A stretch of 64,000 nucleotides of DNA from Chloroflexota bacterium. Lineage in GTDB: Bacteria > Chloroflexota > Dehalococcoidia > SM23-28-2 > HRBIN24. Both the position numbers and the translations under genes were made by a program. A model generated the notes under the pieces. It saw only the letters and a program-made list of their open reading frames with translations. It had not been told where the DNA came from and made no database searches. Shown piece after piece: positions 49,639-58,847 of the stretch (the stretch's first letter is position 1; every line of letters starts with the position of its first letter). The stretch covers positions 5,669-69,668 of the forward strand of contig JAUQPQ010000001.1 of the NCBI GenBank assembly GCA_030550295.1, written 5' to 3'.

Positions 49639-51702
49639 TTATGCCCGCTGGGCCTCTCGCTCTTTTTGGGCCTGTTCGATGATGCGCTGGGAGATGTGTG
49701 GGGGCACCTCCTCATAGTGATGGAAGCTCATAGAATAGTGGCCCCGCCCCTGGGTGAGGGAGCGCAGGTCGGCGGCATAGCGCTGAACCTCAGCCAAGGG
49801 GGCTAGGGCCTCGATGGTGGTAAGCCCTGGCCCGGCAGGGTTGGTCCCCAGGACGCGGGCCCGCTTAGAGTTTAGGTCGCTTATGACGTCGCCGGTGTTG
49901 GCATCGGGGACGGTTATACGCATGTGCATGATCGGCTCCAACAGCACCGGTTTGGCCTCTTGCGCCCCCTTGCGGAAGGCGTGAGCAGCAGCGATCTTGA
50001 AGGCGATGTCCGAGGAGTCGACAGGATGGTCTTTGCCGTCGAACAGGGTCACTTTCAAGTCCACGACGGGGTAGTAGGCTAGGACTCCCTCCTGCATGGC
50101 CTCAACGATGCCCTTCTCTACGGAGGGGATGAACTGCTTAGGTATGACCCCACCAACGATCTGGTCTACGAACTGGAAGCCCTGGCCCCTTGGGAGGGGT
50201 TCCAGGCGGATGGCTACCCTGGCGTATTGGCCTCTTCCCCCTGTCTGCTTCTTGTGGGTGTATTCGGCTACGGCAGTGGTGGTGATGGTCTCTTTATAAG
50301 GGACTTTGGGTGTGCTCATCTCCAGGTCGACATTGAACTTGCGCCGGATCTTCTCCAAGGCCACCTCTACGTGGGAGTCGCCCAGGCCTTGCAGGAGGAC
50401 CTCGCCTGTGTCTTGGACACGTTCGATCCTCAGGCTTGGGTCCTCGTCCACTATGCGCTGGAGGGCGCTGCTCATCTTGTCCAGGTCGGCCTTGCTCTTA
50501 GGGTTGATGGCAGCAGAGAAGACTGGCTCAGGGAATAGGATGCCAGGGAGGATAATTGGATGGTCTCGCTGGCACAGGGTGTCGCCTGTGGCAGTTTCGG
50601 CCAGCTTGGCTACGGCGCCTATGTCACCGGCCACTAGCTCGCCTGTCTGGCTCTGGTTTTTGCCGCATATGTTGTAGAGGGGGCCGATACGTTCTTGCGC
50701 CTGGCGCTTGGAATTCCACACCTGGGAATCGGCGCGCAATGTGCCAGTATAGATGCGCAAGAAAGTAAGCCGCCCCACGTAAGGGTCAGCCGTGGTCTTG
50801 AAGGCGAGGGCCGCCAGAGGCCCGGAGGGATCAGCCTTTAGCTCTTGGCCGTCTTCGCTGGTGGCGGTAACGTCGGCAGGGGAAGGAAGGAGACGGCAGA
50901 TGAACTGGAGGAGGGGGCGGATGCCTATCGCTTTGGCGGCTGAGCCGACAAGTATGGGGACGAGTGCGCCAGAGGAGATGGCCTTCTTTAGGGCAGCCTC
51001 CACCTCCTGGACTCCCAGCTCTTCCCCTTCCAGATAGCGGCCCAGTAACTCATCGTCCACCTCTATTGCTGCCTCTATCAGCTTCTCTCGCCACGTCTCA
51101 GCTTCAGAGGCCAAATCGGTGGGGATCTCTTCCTCCCGCTCCTCCTCTCCTAGGTAGGCGGTGCTGGTGAAGAGGTCGATCACCCCGCTAAACCCATGTT
51201 CCTGGCCCACTGGAAGTTGCAACGGTAGACATTTCTTTCCCCAGTGCTCTTGTAGCTGGGAGACGACAGAGAAGAAGTTGGCGTTGTCCCGGTCTATACG
51301 GTTAACGAATACAGCCCTGGGGAGGGAGCGCTCGTTAGAGTACTGCCAGGCGAACTCCGTCCCTACCTGGACACCGGAGGCTGCGTCCACCACGATGATG
51401 GCGGCATCGGCAGCTCTGAGGCCACATTTTACCTCGCCTTGAAAATCGGGATACCCAGGGGTGTCTAACAGGTTAAGTTTGTAGCCGTTCCAGCGGAAGG
51501 AGAGGACCGATAGGTTAATGGAGAAGCCGCGTCTATGCTCATCGGGGTCCCAGTCGGATGTGGTGGTCCCGTCCTCCACTCGCCCCATACGGGCGATGGC
51601 TCCGGCCCTGAAGAGGAGGGCTTCCGACAAGGTAGTCTTGCCGGTGCTGCCATGGCCTACTAGCGCCACATTGCGGATGTCCTTTGGGGCGTATTGGGTC
51701 AT
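49639..51702 (-). CDS. Elongation factor G-like GTPase (EF-G2 type)
   Basis: This 687-residue protein has the full EF-G domain order: G domain with P-loop GHGSTGKT (16-23), LLDTPGYPDF and VNRIDRDN (variant NKxD), then domains II-V (KVPYKETITTTAVAEYTHKK, GRGQYARV, and the final GHYSMSFHHYEEVPPHI). Switch I is altered: the ERGITI motif is replaced by RRGFSINLS, as in the paralogue called EF-G2 or EF-G-like, whose role may differ from translocation. The main EF-G with the str operon is not in the window. Confidence 0.9.
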   Translation of the reverse strand: MTQYAPKDIRNVALVGHGSTGKTTLSEALLFRAGAIARMGRVEDGTTTSDWDPDEHRRGFSINLSVLSFRWNGYKLNLLDTPGYPDFQGEVKCGLRAADAAIIVVDAASGVQVGTEFAWQYSNERSLPRAVFVNRIDRDNANFFSVVSQLQEHWGKKCLPLQLPVGQEHGFSGVIDLFTSTAYLGEEEREEEIPTDLASEAETWREKLIEAAIEVDDELLGRYLEGEELGVQEVEAALKKAISSGALVPILVGSAAKAIGIRPLLQFICRLLPSPADVTATSEDGQELKADPSGPLAALAFKTTADPYVGRLTFLRIYTGTLRADSQVWNSKRQAQERIGPLYNICGKNQSQTGELVAGDIGAVAKLAETATGDTLCQRDHPIILPGILFPEPVFSAAINPKSKADLDKMSSALQRIVDEDPSLRIERVQDTGEVLLQGLGDSHVEVALEKIRRKFNVDLEMSTPKVPYKETITTTAVAEYTHKKQTGGRGQYARVAIRLEPLPRGQGFQFVDQIVGGVIPKQFIPSVEKGIVEAMQEGVLAYYPVVDLKVTLFDGKDHPVDSSDIAFKIAAAHAFRKGAQEAKPVLLEPIMHMRITVPDANTGDVISDLNSKRARVLGTNPAGPGLTTIEALAPLAEVQRYAADLRSLTQGRGHYSMSFHHYEEVPPHISQRIIEQAQKEREAQRA

Positions 51703-51837
51703 GGGCTCCCCCCTACTGTCCTACCTCTTCACTGGCATATTACCACAGTGAGGGCACCTGGGCCTTGCCTTTCTCTAGCTTAAGGGCTATGTTACAATTC
51801 CGCCAGATGCCCTGGATATGCAGCAGATAGGGAGGTT

Positions 51838-53724
51838 ATGCGTTTCTTGCCTCCTCCTCGGCGTTCATGGGACCGTTTCCCTAGGAGGCGGTTGGCACCA
51901 CCCCCAGCTCAGGGCGCAGGCTCTCCCCCTGTAGAATCGCGCCGCCCCTTATCTGCGCCACGGGATCCTGGGCCTTATATCCTCGGTGGGGCCCTTCTGG
52001 TGGTGGTGTTAGTGGCCCTGGTGGTCAGTTTCACCTGCCTTGGCGGCGGAGAGGAGCAGGAGGCGATGGTGGGGCCGGGCATCAGTGTGCGGGCTCAAGA
52101 ACCTCCCCCCTTGCCCAAGGGTTTTACCTTGGCCAGCAACTGGCTTGTCTTTCGGGTGAAGGAGGAACCTATCTCCCCTGTGCGCTTGGGCCTGCCCCTG
52201 CGCTCGGGCTTTGGACAGGCGCGGGATCTGGCCTTCTACACCTATCAGAATGGAAGGTGGCAACGCCTCAAGGAGGCGATAGTAGTATCTACTGAGGCCT
52301 TCCAGAGGGGGGAATGCCGGCCTTCTCAGGGTGTAGGTCAGGGCCCTCTCCTGGCCTGTGGCGAGTTCTTGCCTGTACCCCCAAACTTGGCGGTGCTGGC
52401 CGGCCGTCCCCCTCAGCAGGCGAAGGTGATCGCCTCCCTTCCTTCGATGGCTTCTCTGCATCCGGAGGCCCAAGAGCTAGCGTGGATGGTCAGCCCCCGT
52501 GACTTCCAGCCCTCTGACGATGGGGGTGTCAAGGGTAGGCTTACGTCGTTACGCCTTAGGCCAGGCCAGGAGCTGATCCCTACCATATGGGCAGGTGAAT
52601 ACGAGGCTGCAACCCTTAGGGCCATCTTGTCCGATGAGCGACTACGCGCCGCGCACATAGAGAAGATCCTCTCCCTGGTGAAATCGGAGGGCCTCAAGGG
52701 CGTCAATATTGAGTACGACGTTCCTCCTGAGGTGGCCGTTTCCTTCCAGGTCTTCGTGCGGGAGTTGGCCCAGGGCCTTCACCGGACGGAGGCCAAGCTG
52801 GCCGTTACCCTTCCACCCCCTGTCCCCTCTCCCACCGTGGACTGGGCAGCTGTGGGCGAGGCAGCCGATATGGTCTGGATGCTGCCGGTACTTGATCCCC
52901 AGTCGTACCGGGTAGTTATGCCTAGGGCCCTAGAATATGCTACAGCCCGGGTCCCTCCCGAGAAGCTCTATCTGGTGCTAAACCCCTTTAGCGTCCGTCG
53001 TCATCGTGGTGGCCTTGAATTGATAGGCTACGAAGAGGCCATGTCCCTCGCCTTGGAGGTAGATGTAACGTCGTCTGGGCCTCTGCGGCCTGGGAGCTCG
53101 GCCCAGCTGCGGGCGGTAAACCTCGTAAGTGGTGGTCTGGCCTGGAGTGACGATGTGGCTGCTGTCACCTTTACCATAGGCACGGGTGGCGAAGAGGTGA
53201 TCTTTGTTGAGAACTTCTTTAGCGCCGGCTTTAAGCTGGAGATGGTGACGGCCTTTGGTCTGGCAGGGGTTGTGATAGCCGATGCCTCTGAGGAGTCGGA
53301 TCTGGCCCCCATCTGGCCCCAAGTCCGGGAGATGGTAGAGACGGGCTCGCCGGTCCTGCAGCGGCCCAATGGGGGTGCCCTGACGCCTCGCTGGCAGGCC
53401 TCGGGCGGGCGGCTCAGCCGTGAGCAGGGAGCCTCCACCTCTTGGACAGCTCCAGGCGAGGGCACCTTCCAGGTAGAGCTGGTAGTGAGCGACGGCCAAA
53501 ACCGGTTCGGGCGGCGTGTCATTCTCACTGTGGGCGCGGCCCTTCCTCCCTCTCCTAGTCCCCAGCCCAGCCCAACGGTGATGCCCACTCCTACCCCCTC
53601 ACCTACTCCAATGCCAACGCCTACGCCGAGCCCCGCTCCTTCTACACCTACGCCTAGGCCTACTCCCACACCTACGCCCAGCCCTACTCCCACGCCTACG
53701 CCCAGGCCAAGTCCTACCCCGTGA
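51838..53724 (+). CDS. Membrane-anchored GH18-like protein with P/T-rich tail
   Basis: This 628-residue protein has a basic, proline-rich N-terminus, one membrane helix (YILGGALLVVVLVALVVSFTCLG, about 46-68), an unnamed region, a GH18-like TIM-barrel segment around 220-490, an Ig/PKD-like domain (TPRWQASGGRLSREQGASTSWT), and a tail of Pro/Thr/Ser repeats. In GH18 enzymes the motif is DGxDxDxE; here it reads GVNIEYDV, so the catalytic Glu is missing and binding rather than hydrolysis is likely. A weak promoter (TTGCCT, 17 bases, TATGTT at 51765-51793) precedes it, and GGGAGG lies just before the ATG. Confidence 0.75.
   Translation: MRFLPPPRRSWDRFPRRRLAPPPAQGAGSPPVESRRPLSAPRDPGPYILGGALLVVVLVALVVSFTCLGGGEEQEAMVGPGISVRAQEPPPLPKGFTLASNWLVFRVKEEPISPVRLGLPLRSGFGQARDLAFYTYQNGRWQRLKEAIVVSTEAFQRGECRPSQGVGQGPLLACGEFLPVPPNLAVLAGRPPQQAKVIASLPSMASLHPEAQELAWMVSPRDFQPSDDGGVKGRLTSLRLRPGQELIPTIWAGEYEAATLRAILSDERLRAAHIEKILSLVKSEGLKGVNIEYDVPPEVAVSFQVFVRELAQGLHRTEAKLAVTLPPPVPSPTVDWAAVGEAADMVWMLPVLDPQSYRVVMPRALEYATARVPPEKLYLVLNPFSVRRHRGGLELIGYEEAMSLALEVDVTSSGPLRPGSSAQLRAVNLVSGGLAWSDDVAAVTFTIGTGGEEVIFVENFFSAGFKLEMVTAFGLAGVVIADASEESDLAPIWPQVREMVETGSPVLQRPNGGALTPRWQASGGRLSREQGASTSWTAPGEGTFQVELVVSDGQNRFGRRVILTVGAALPPSPSPQPSPTVMPTPTPSPTPMPTPTPSPAPSTPTPRPTPTPTPSPTPTPTPRPSPTP
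53542..53721 (+). repeat. Pro/Thr/Ser low-complexity repeat at the C-terminus
   Basis: The last 60 residues consist almost only of PTP, PSP and PTPTPSP units, coded by short C-rich direct repeats. Such segments usually form extended linkers or cell-wall spacers. A shorter segment of the same kind is found in the lipoprotein at 58848-59714. Confidence 0.9.
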
Positions 53725-53732
53725 GGTGGGAT

Positions 53733-54269
53733 ATGAGGGTCCTAGGCGGCACGGCTAAGGGTCGTCTCCTCAAGGCAGTAGTGGGGACGAGACCTACCGC
53801 CGCCAGGGTAAGGGCTGCCCTCTTCTCGGCCCTAGAGGCTATGGGTGCCAGTGTAGATCGCGTCCTTGACCTATATGCCGGCTCGGGGGCCCTGGGCATC
53901 GAGGCCCTTTCACGGGGGGCCTCATGGTGCGACTTTGTAGAGCAAGACCGGAGGGCTTGCGCTCAGATCCGTCGTAACCTGGTGGCCACGGGCCTAGCAG
54001 GACGGGCGTCCGTCATCTGCTCCTCTGTGGAACGGGCCCTGGGCCGCCTTCGAGGCCCCTATAGCCTCATACTGGCCGACCCCCCCTATAGGGACGAAAG
54101 GGCCCTCGAGACTTTAGCGCAGCTGGCATCTTCAGCCCTAGTGGTAGTAGGCCTCACCACCATAGTTATTGAACACAGGTCTTCTCAGCCCATGCCTTCA
54201 GCTATGGGCCCCTTCCGCCTGGTTAAGACCCTGCGCCATGGAGATAGCGCCCTATCCTTTTATCGCTGA
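53733..54269 (+). CDS. rsmD: 16S rRNA (guanine-N2) methyltransferase RsmD
   Basis: This 178-residue methyltransferase modifies G966 of 16S rRNA. It has MRVLGGTAKGRLLKA, the SAM loop VLDLYAGSGALGIEALSRGA (about 44-63) and the catalytic LILADPPYRDE. A GTG at 53721 overlaps the previous stop, but the ATG at 53733 matches the family start. coaD follows after 16 bases, the usual rsmD-coaD pair. Confidence 0.93.
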   Translation: MRVLGGTAKGRLLKAVVGTRPTAARVRAALFSALEAMGASVDRVLDLYAGSGALGIEALSRGASWCDFVEQDRRACAQIRRNLVATGLAGRASVICSSVERALGRLRGPYSLILADPPYRDERALETLAQLASSALVVVGLTTIVIEHRSSQPMPSAMGPFRLVKTLRHGDSALSFYR

Positions 54270-54285
54270 CAGAGGGAGGTGAGCC

Positions 54286-54780
54286 TTGATCATAGCCATC
54301 TATCCTGGACGCTTCGATCCGGTGACTAACGGCCATTTGGATATCGCCCGTAGAGCAGCTACCCTCTTCGACCAGGTGATAGTTGGGGTCTATGACCTTC
54401 CGCCAGACCGTTCCCTGTTTACTACCGAGGAGCGGGTAGAGCTGTTTCGTCAGGCAGTAGCATCCCTCCCTAACGTGGAGGTGAAGCCTTTCTCAGGCCT
54501 CACCGTAGAGTTCGCCCGGAGGGAGGGGGCGCGGGTGCTGGTGAGGGGGATCAGGGCGGTGACAGATTTCGAGGCCGAGTTTGATATGGCCCTCATGAAC
54601 AAGCGAATGGCCCCCGAGATAGAGTCTGTCTTCCTCATGGCCAGCCTCGAGCACTTATTCGTATCAGGACACCGGATCAGAGAGGTAGCTAGTTTAGGGT
54701 ATGACGTGTCGGGCTTGGTTCCTCCTCACGTGGCAGAGGCCCTTAAGCGCAAACTCAAGGAGAAGCCATGGCGACCTTAG
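54286..54780 (+). CDS. coaD: Pantetheine-phosphate adenylyltransferase
   Basis: This 164-residue enzyme makes dephospho-CoA from 4'-phosphopantetheine and ATP. It has the nucleotidyltransferase motifs YPGRFDPVTNGHLDIARRA (5-23, with the T/HxGH signature), VRGIRAVTDFEAEFDMALMNKRM (near 86-108) and HLFVSGHRIREVASLG. The start is a TTG behind AGGGAGGTGAGCC. The coiled-coil gene starts 13 bases before its stop. Confidence 0.96.
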   Translation: MIIAIYPGRFDPVTNGHLDIARRAATLFDQVIVGVYDLPPDRSLFTTEERVELFRQAVASLPNVEVKPFSGLTVEFARREGARVLVRGIRAVTDFEAEFDMALMNKRMAPEIESVFLMASLEHLFVSGHRIREVASLGYDVSGLVPPHVAEALKRKLKEKPWRP

Positions 54781-55439
54781 AAGTGCTACAGCTCCTGGAC
54801 CTCCTGGAAGAAGCTATAGGCGAGGGAAGGCGCCTGCCCATGGGGGATGGCGTAGTAGTGGCCAGGCGTCGCCTCCTGGACTTGGTGGACCGCTTACGCG
54901 CCTCTATGCCCAAGGAGATCTATGAGGCCCGTGACCTTTTGCAGGAAGGGGAAAGGCTTTTGCAACAGGTCCATGATGAGGCGTCCCGCCTTATTACCCA
55001 GGCCCGGGAGGAGGCCCAGGCCCTTCTGGACTCGGCCCAGGAGAGGGCGCAGCAGATCATACGGCACGCCCAAGAGGAGGCGAGACGTCTTTTAGAGGAG
55101 GCCGAAGCAGAGGTGGAGCGACGTCTTGCCGCCTCTGAGATAATGCGCACGGCCCGCGAACGCGCCCATGCCCTTGTCCAAGAGGCCGATGCCCAAAGCC
55201 ATCGCACCATCCAGCAGGCGAAGGAGAAGGCAGAAGCCCTCCTACGAGAGGCCCAAGCCCAGGCCCGCCAGCGCTTGGACGAGGCCGCACAAGAGGCCCG
55301 CCGCCAGATGGAGGAGGCCGATGCCTATGCCCTCGCCCTCCTCGTCCGGCTGCAAAGGGACCTGGAGGGCGCTCTGGCCCAAATCAGAAGGGGTGTCCAG
55401 GCCCTGGAGAAACGGGGACAACGCCCCCAGGAACTCTAG
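54768..55439 (+). CDS. Long coiled-coil protein, DivIVA/ATP-synthase-b-like
   Basis: This 223-residue, Ala/Glu/Gln/Arg-rich protein has an almost unbroken helix from about residue 60 to 205 with heptad-like repeats (EEAQALLDSAQERAQQIIRHAQEEARRLLEEAEAE-type units). The N-terminal 55 residues (VLQLLDLLEEAIGEGRRLP-MGDGVVVARRRLLDLVDRLR) differ and may be a targeting part. There is no membrane helix, so it is not an ATP synthase b subunit. DivIVA/SepF-type cell-division or polarity factors are the better guess, but function is unknown. It overlaps coaD by 13 bases. Confidence 0.78.
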   Translation: MATLEVLQLLDLLEEAIGEGRRLPMGDGVVVARRRLLDLVDRLRASMPKEIYEARDLLQEGERLLQQVHDEASRLITQAREEAQALLDSAQERAQQIIRHAQEEARRLLEEAEAEVERRLAASEIMRTARERAHALVQEADAQSHRTIQQAKEKAEALLREAQAQARQRLDEAAQEARRQMEEADAYALALLVRLQRDLEGALAQIRRGVQALEKRGQRPQEL

Positions 55440-55598
55440 CCTACCTCCCTTCCCCCTCCCCCTTGGACTCCCTGGCCCAGGAAAGGCAAGCCCTTTCCCA
55501 GCCTCCCCCCACCATCAGGGCTAAAAAGGGACACAGAGGAAAAAAGGGCGCGAGAAAGGGCGACAAAATGGCATTATCAAGTGATTAAAAGACGCAGA

Positions 55599-55626
55599 GG
55601 GGGCCAAAAGCCTTGTCAAGGCCCCC
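55599..55626. promoter_or_regulatory. Inverted repeat overlapping the GH130 promoter -35, possible operator
   Basis: GGGGGCC (55599-55605) and GGCCCCC (55620-55626) form 7-base arms around a 14-base centre. Inside it CCTTGTCAAGG (55611-55621) is an exact palindrome around one base. The -35 element TTGTCA lies in its centre, so a bound protein would block RNA polymerase. No regulator gene is adjacent. Confidence 0.45.
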
Positions 55627-55641
55627 AAAAAGGGCTATAAT
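55613..55641 (+). promoter_or_regulatory. Strong sigma-70-type promoter for the GH130 genes
   Basis: TTGTCA (55613-55618), a 17-base spacer, then TATAAT (55636-55641). The start codon of the first GH130 gene is 37 bases downstream of the -10. The match is five and six of six. Confidence 0.65.
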
Positions 55642-55678
55642 TTGTAAAGGCGGAGGTGTGGGCGAAAGGAGGGTAGGA

Positions 55679-56797
55679 ATGGCAAGGCGCACCTTAACAG
55701 CTTGGCGCGGCACCAGTTCTCCCCCGGAGATCGTTAGGGCCCCTGAAAACCCCATCATCGCACCTAGGCCCGACAACCCGTGGGAATGGCACGCCACTTT
55801 CAACCCTGCTGCCCTTCACTTTGAGGGCTGTGTACACCTGCTTTACAGGGCCATAGGGGCTGGCAACGTCTCCGTGATCGGATATGCTAGCTCTGAAGAC
55901 GGGATTCATATCGATGAGCGGGCAGATGATCCGGTCTACGTGCCCACTCAGCCCTTTGAGATAACTCCTCCTCAGGCTAGGGAATCTAGGCAAGAAAGGC
56001 TCTATCGGCGGGCCTACATCTCTGGCGGCGGTTGGGGAGGGGCGGAGGACCCACGTCTCACCCAGATAGAAGACCGTATCTACATGACCTATGTCGCCTA
56101 TAACGGCTTTGATCCTCCCAGGGTAGCCTTCACGTCCATAAGCACCGAAGACTTCTTGGCCAGGCGATGGAACTGGACTCCCTCGCGGGTCATCTCACCA
56201 CCTGGGGTGGTAGACAAGAACGCCTGTCTGCTTCCTGAGAAGATAGGGGGCAAGTTCGTCATCTTCCATCGAATCTTCCCGGACATCCTCATCGACTTTT
56301 TGGACACGCTGGACTTTAAAGAGGGCGAATACCTGGCGGGCAAGTACTCCATCCATCCGCGCCCTGGGTACTGGGACAGTCGCAAGGTAGGGGCTGGCCC
56401 ACCCCCCCTGAAGACGAGGCGAGGATGGCTTCTCATCTACCACGGGGTAGACGACAAGGACGACACCTACTACCAAGTGGGAGTAATGCTTCTGGGCCTG
56501 GATGACCCCACCAAGGTCATAAGCCGGCCTCGGTACCCCATCATGAAGCCCCAGTTCAGGTATGAGAACGAGGGCCATAAGGCCGGCGTGGTCTACCCAT
56601 GTGGGGCTGTCATCCTTGGAGAGCGGCTATTGATCTACTACGGGGGAGCAGATAAATTTGTGTGCGTGGCCCATGTGGGCTTAGAGGATATATTGGACTA
56701 TCTTGAAGAATACCGGATCTCTAAGGTTATAGGGCCACGGCAGCGTAGTGAAGGCGGAACGTCTGCCAGGGAACCCGATCTTAAAGCCGATCCCTGA
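55679..56797 (+). CDS. GH130 family beta-mannoside/glycoside phosphorylase-like protein
   Basis: This 372-residue five-bladed beta-propeller of family GH130 (mannoside phosphorylases and hydrolases) has APENPIIAPRPDNPWEWHATFNPAA at the start (NPI and the substrate His), VSVIGYASSEDGIHI, the catalytic-Asp motif GGAEDPRLT (about 120), and the phosphate and closing motifs VDKNACLLPEK and LLIYYGGADKFV. It may cleave beta-linked mannose oligosaccharides with phosphate. The frame opens at 55613, but the ATG at 55679 has GAAAGGAGGG. The next GH130 gene overlaps its end by 50 bases. Confidence 0.9.
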   Translation: MARRTLTAWRGTSSPPEIVRAPENPIIAPRPDNPWEWHATFNPAALHFEGCVHLLYRAIGAGNVSVIGYASSEDGIHIDERADDPVYVPTQPFEITPPQARESRQERLYRRAYISGGGWGGAEDPRLTQIEDRIYMTYVAYNGFDPPRVAFTSISTEDFLARRWNWTPSRVISPPGVVDKNACLLPEKIGGKFVIFHRIFPDILIDFLDTLDFKEGEYLAGKYSIHPRPGYWDSRKVGAGPPPLKTRRGWLLIYHGVDDKDDTYYQVGVMLLGLDDPTKVISRPRYPIMKPQFRYENEGHKAGVVYPCGAVILGERLLIYYGGADKFVCVAHVGLEDILDYLEEYRISKVIGPRQRSEGGTSAREPDLKADP

Positions 56798-58694
56798 CCA
56801 CGGGTGGGAGTCCCTAGCCACCTTTAACGGCTGCGTCGTAAAGGTGGGGGGACTCTACCGTATGCTATATCGTGCCATGTCATATCCCCGCACACATCTG
56901 GGGGCCTATCTGCCCGTTTCCTTCATAGGATATGCCGAAAGCGAGGACGGGCTGCATTTCTCGGGGCGGCGCCTCTTCTTTGGCCCCGAGCAGGAATGGG
57001 AGGCCTTCGGCTGTGAGGACCCCAGGGTAACCTTTTTGGATGGGAAGTACTACGTCTTCTACACGGCCCTCTCCGCCTTCCCCTTCCGTCCCCAGGGCAT
57101 ACGCGTGGGCCTGGCTATCTCCCGCGACCTGCTGACGGTCGACGAGAAGCACTTGGTCACCCCCTTTAACGCTAAGGCTATGGCCCTATTCCCCCAGCGC
57201 ATTGGTGGCAAGCTGGTGGCAGTCCTTACTGTTAACACCGATCTGCCTCCGGCCAAGATATGCCTGGCCTTCTTCGACAGGGAGGAGGAGCTGTGGGACC
57301 TGGACCGTTGGCAGGCATGGTATGAGTCTTTAGACACTCACGTCTTGCCCCTCATGAGGTCGTCTGTAGACCAGGTGGAGGTTGGCGCCCCACCCGTGCT
57401 GGTGGAGGGAGGGTGGCTTCTAATATATAGCTACATCAAGGGATATCTCAGGGGCGACCGCACCTTCGGCATAGAGGCAGTGCTGCTAGACCAGGAAGAC
57501 CCCTTCCGGGTGCGTGGTCGCACGACCGAGCCCATCCTAGTGCCTGAGGCCTATTACGAGAGGATAGGTCATGTGATGGACGTAGTTTTCCCCTCGGGTG
57601 CGGTAGTAAATGGGGACGAGCTGCTAATTTACTACGGCGCTGCCGATACTACGGTGGCAGTAGCCAAGGTCTCATTGCCTAAGCTGTTGGCCGAGATGCG
57701 GCCGCCCTCCTTCCTAGTGCCCTCACCTACCCGTGGAGACTGGCCCTCACTTGTACGTTACGAGGGCAACCCTATCTTATCGCCGCGGCCTGAGCTGGGG
57801 TGGGAGGCTAAGTCGGTCTTCAACCCTGGAGTGGTGGTAGCTGGGGGACGGGTCCACATGCTCTACAGGGCCCTATCCCACGACAACACATCGGTAATAG
57901 GGTATGCCTCCAGCAGTGACGGCATCTATTTCGATGACCAGCCCACGGTGCCCGCCTACCGGCCACGTGCGAGCTTCGAACAAAAGGCGTCCCCTGATGT
58001 CCCCTCAGGCTGTGAGGATCCTCGCCTTACACTCCTCGATGGGCGGGTTTACATGCTTTACACCGCTTTCGATGGCTACCAAGCCCGCGTAGCCGCCACT
58101 TCTATCCCCCTGGACGACTTTTTGGCGAAGCGGTGGGATCGCTGGGAGTGGCCTATCGTTATCTCTGCCCCTGAGGTTTGGGACAAGAACGCTGCCCTAC
58201 TGCCTCGCAGGATCAAGGGGAAGCTGGTGGTATTCCACAGGCTAAGCCTAGGGATTTGGGTGGACTGGCTAGACAGCTTAGAGGAAGCGCAAGAGCATTG
58301 GCTTGGGGGGAAGGTGATCTTAACTCCCCGAAAGGGTATGTGGGACAACCGTAAGGTGGGCATCGCTGCTCCACCGATAGAGACGGAATATGGGTGGCTA
58401 ATACTTTATCACGGTATCGAGGAACCAGGGACCATCTACCGGGTAGGGGCGGCCCTCTTGGACTTGGACGACCCCACGCGCGTGCTGGCCCGTAGCCGAA
58501 GGCCCTTGCTGGAGCCAGAGATGGAATGGGAGCGGCATGGGCTTGTTCCCAACGTTGTATTTCCCTGCGGAATTGCGGTCTTGGGCGATGACCTATACGT
58601 CTATTACGGTGGCGCTGACCATGTAATAGGGGTGGCTGGCGTAAAGCTTAAAGCCCTAGTCGAGGCCCTTCTACGCGAGGGACGAGAAGGATGA
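56748..58694 (+). CDS. Two-module GH130 protein (tandem phosphorylase-like propellers)
   Basis: This 648-residue protein is two GH130 units in one chain. Module 1 (1 to about 325) has GNPILKPIPDHGWESLATFNG, FGCEDPRVTFLDGKYYVFYT and LLIYYGAAD. Module 2 (about 335-648) has YEGNPILSPRPELGW, SGCEDPRLTLLDGRVYMLYT and LYVYYGGAD. The catalytic-Asp motif EDPR is in both. A single-module GH130 is 310-400 residues, so this is a fusion or internal duplication. The start is a GTG inside the end of the previous gene with no obvious ribosome site, so translation is probably coupled. Confidence 0.88.
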   Translation: MKAERLPGNPILKPIPDHGWESLATFNGCVVKVGGLYRMLYRAMSYPRTHLGAYLPVSFIGYAESEDGLHFSGRRLFFGPEQEWEAFGCEDPRVTFLDGKYYVFYTALSAFPFRPQGIRVGLAISRDLLTVDEKHLVTPFNAKAMALFPQRIGGKLVAVLTVNTDLPPAKICLAFFDREEELWDLDRWQAWYESLDTHVLPLMRSSVDQVEVGAPPVLVEGGWLLIYSYIKGYLRGDRTFGIEAVLLDQEDPFRVRGRTTEPILVPEAYYERIGHVMDVVFPSGAVVNGDELLIYYGAADTTVAVAKVSLPKLLAEMRPPSFLVPSPTRGDWPSLVRYEGNPILSPRPELGWEAKSVFNPGVVVAGGRVHMLYRALSHDNTSVIGYASSSDGIYFDDQPTVPAYRPRASFEQKASPDVPSGCEDPRLTLLDGRVYMLYTAFDGYQARVAATSIPLDDFLAKRWDRWEWPIVISAPEVWDKNAALLPRRIKGKLVVFHRLSLGIWVDWLDSLEEAQEHWLGGKVILTPRKGMWDNRKVGIAAPPIETEYGWLILYHGIEEPGTIYRVGAALLDLDDPTRVLARSRRPLLEPEMEWERHGLVPNVVFPCGIAVLGDDLYVYYGGADHVIGVAGVKLKALVEALLREGREG

Positions 58695-58847
58695 GAGGGC
58701 TGCTGGGGCGGACCAAATCTGAGCTTGCAGCGCCATCTCTCTGGTGATGCCAAGGCTGTACGGCGCGATACTGTCCCAGGGGCCAAACCGCCAAATTAGG
58801 CCCTTATGCATCTAGTCTACTGGCCTAAGTACGTTCTCGACTGTTTT

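Noticed and set aside
54768..55439. ATP synthase b subunit
   Set aside because: No membrane helix and no atp genes nearby.
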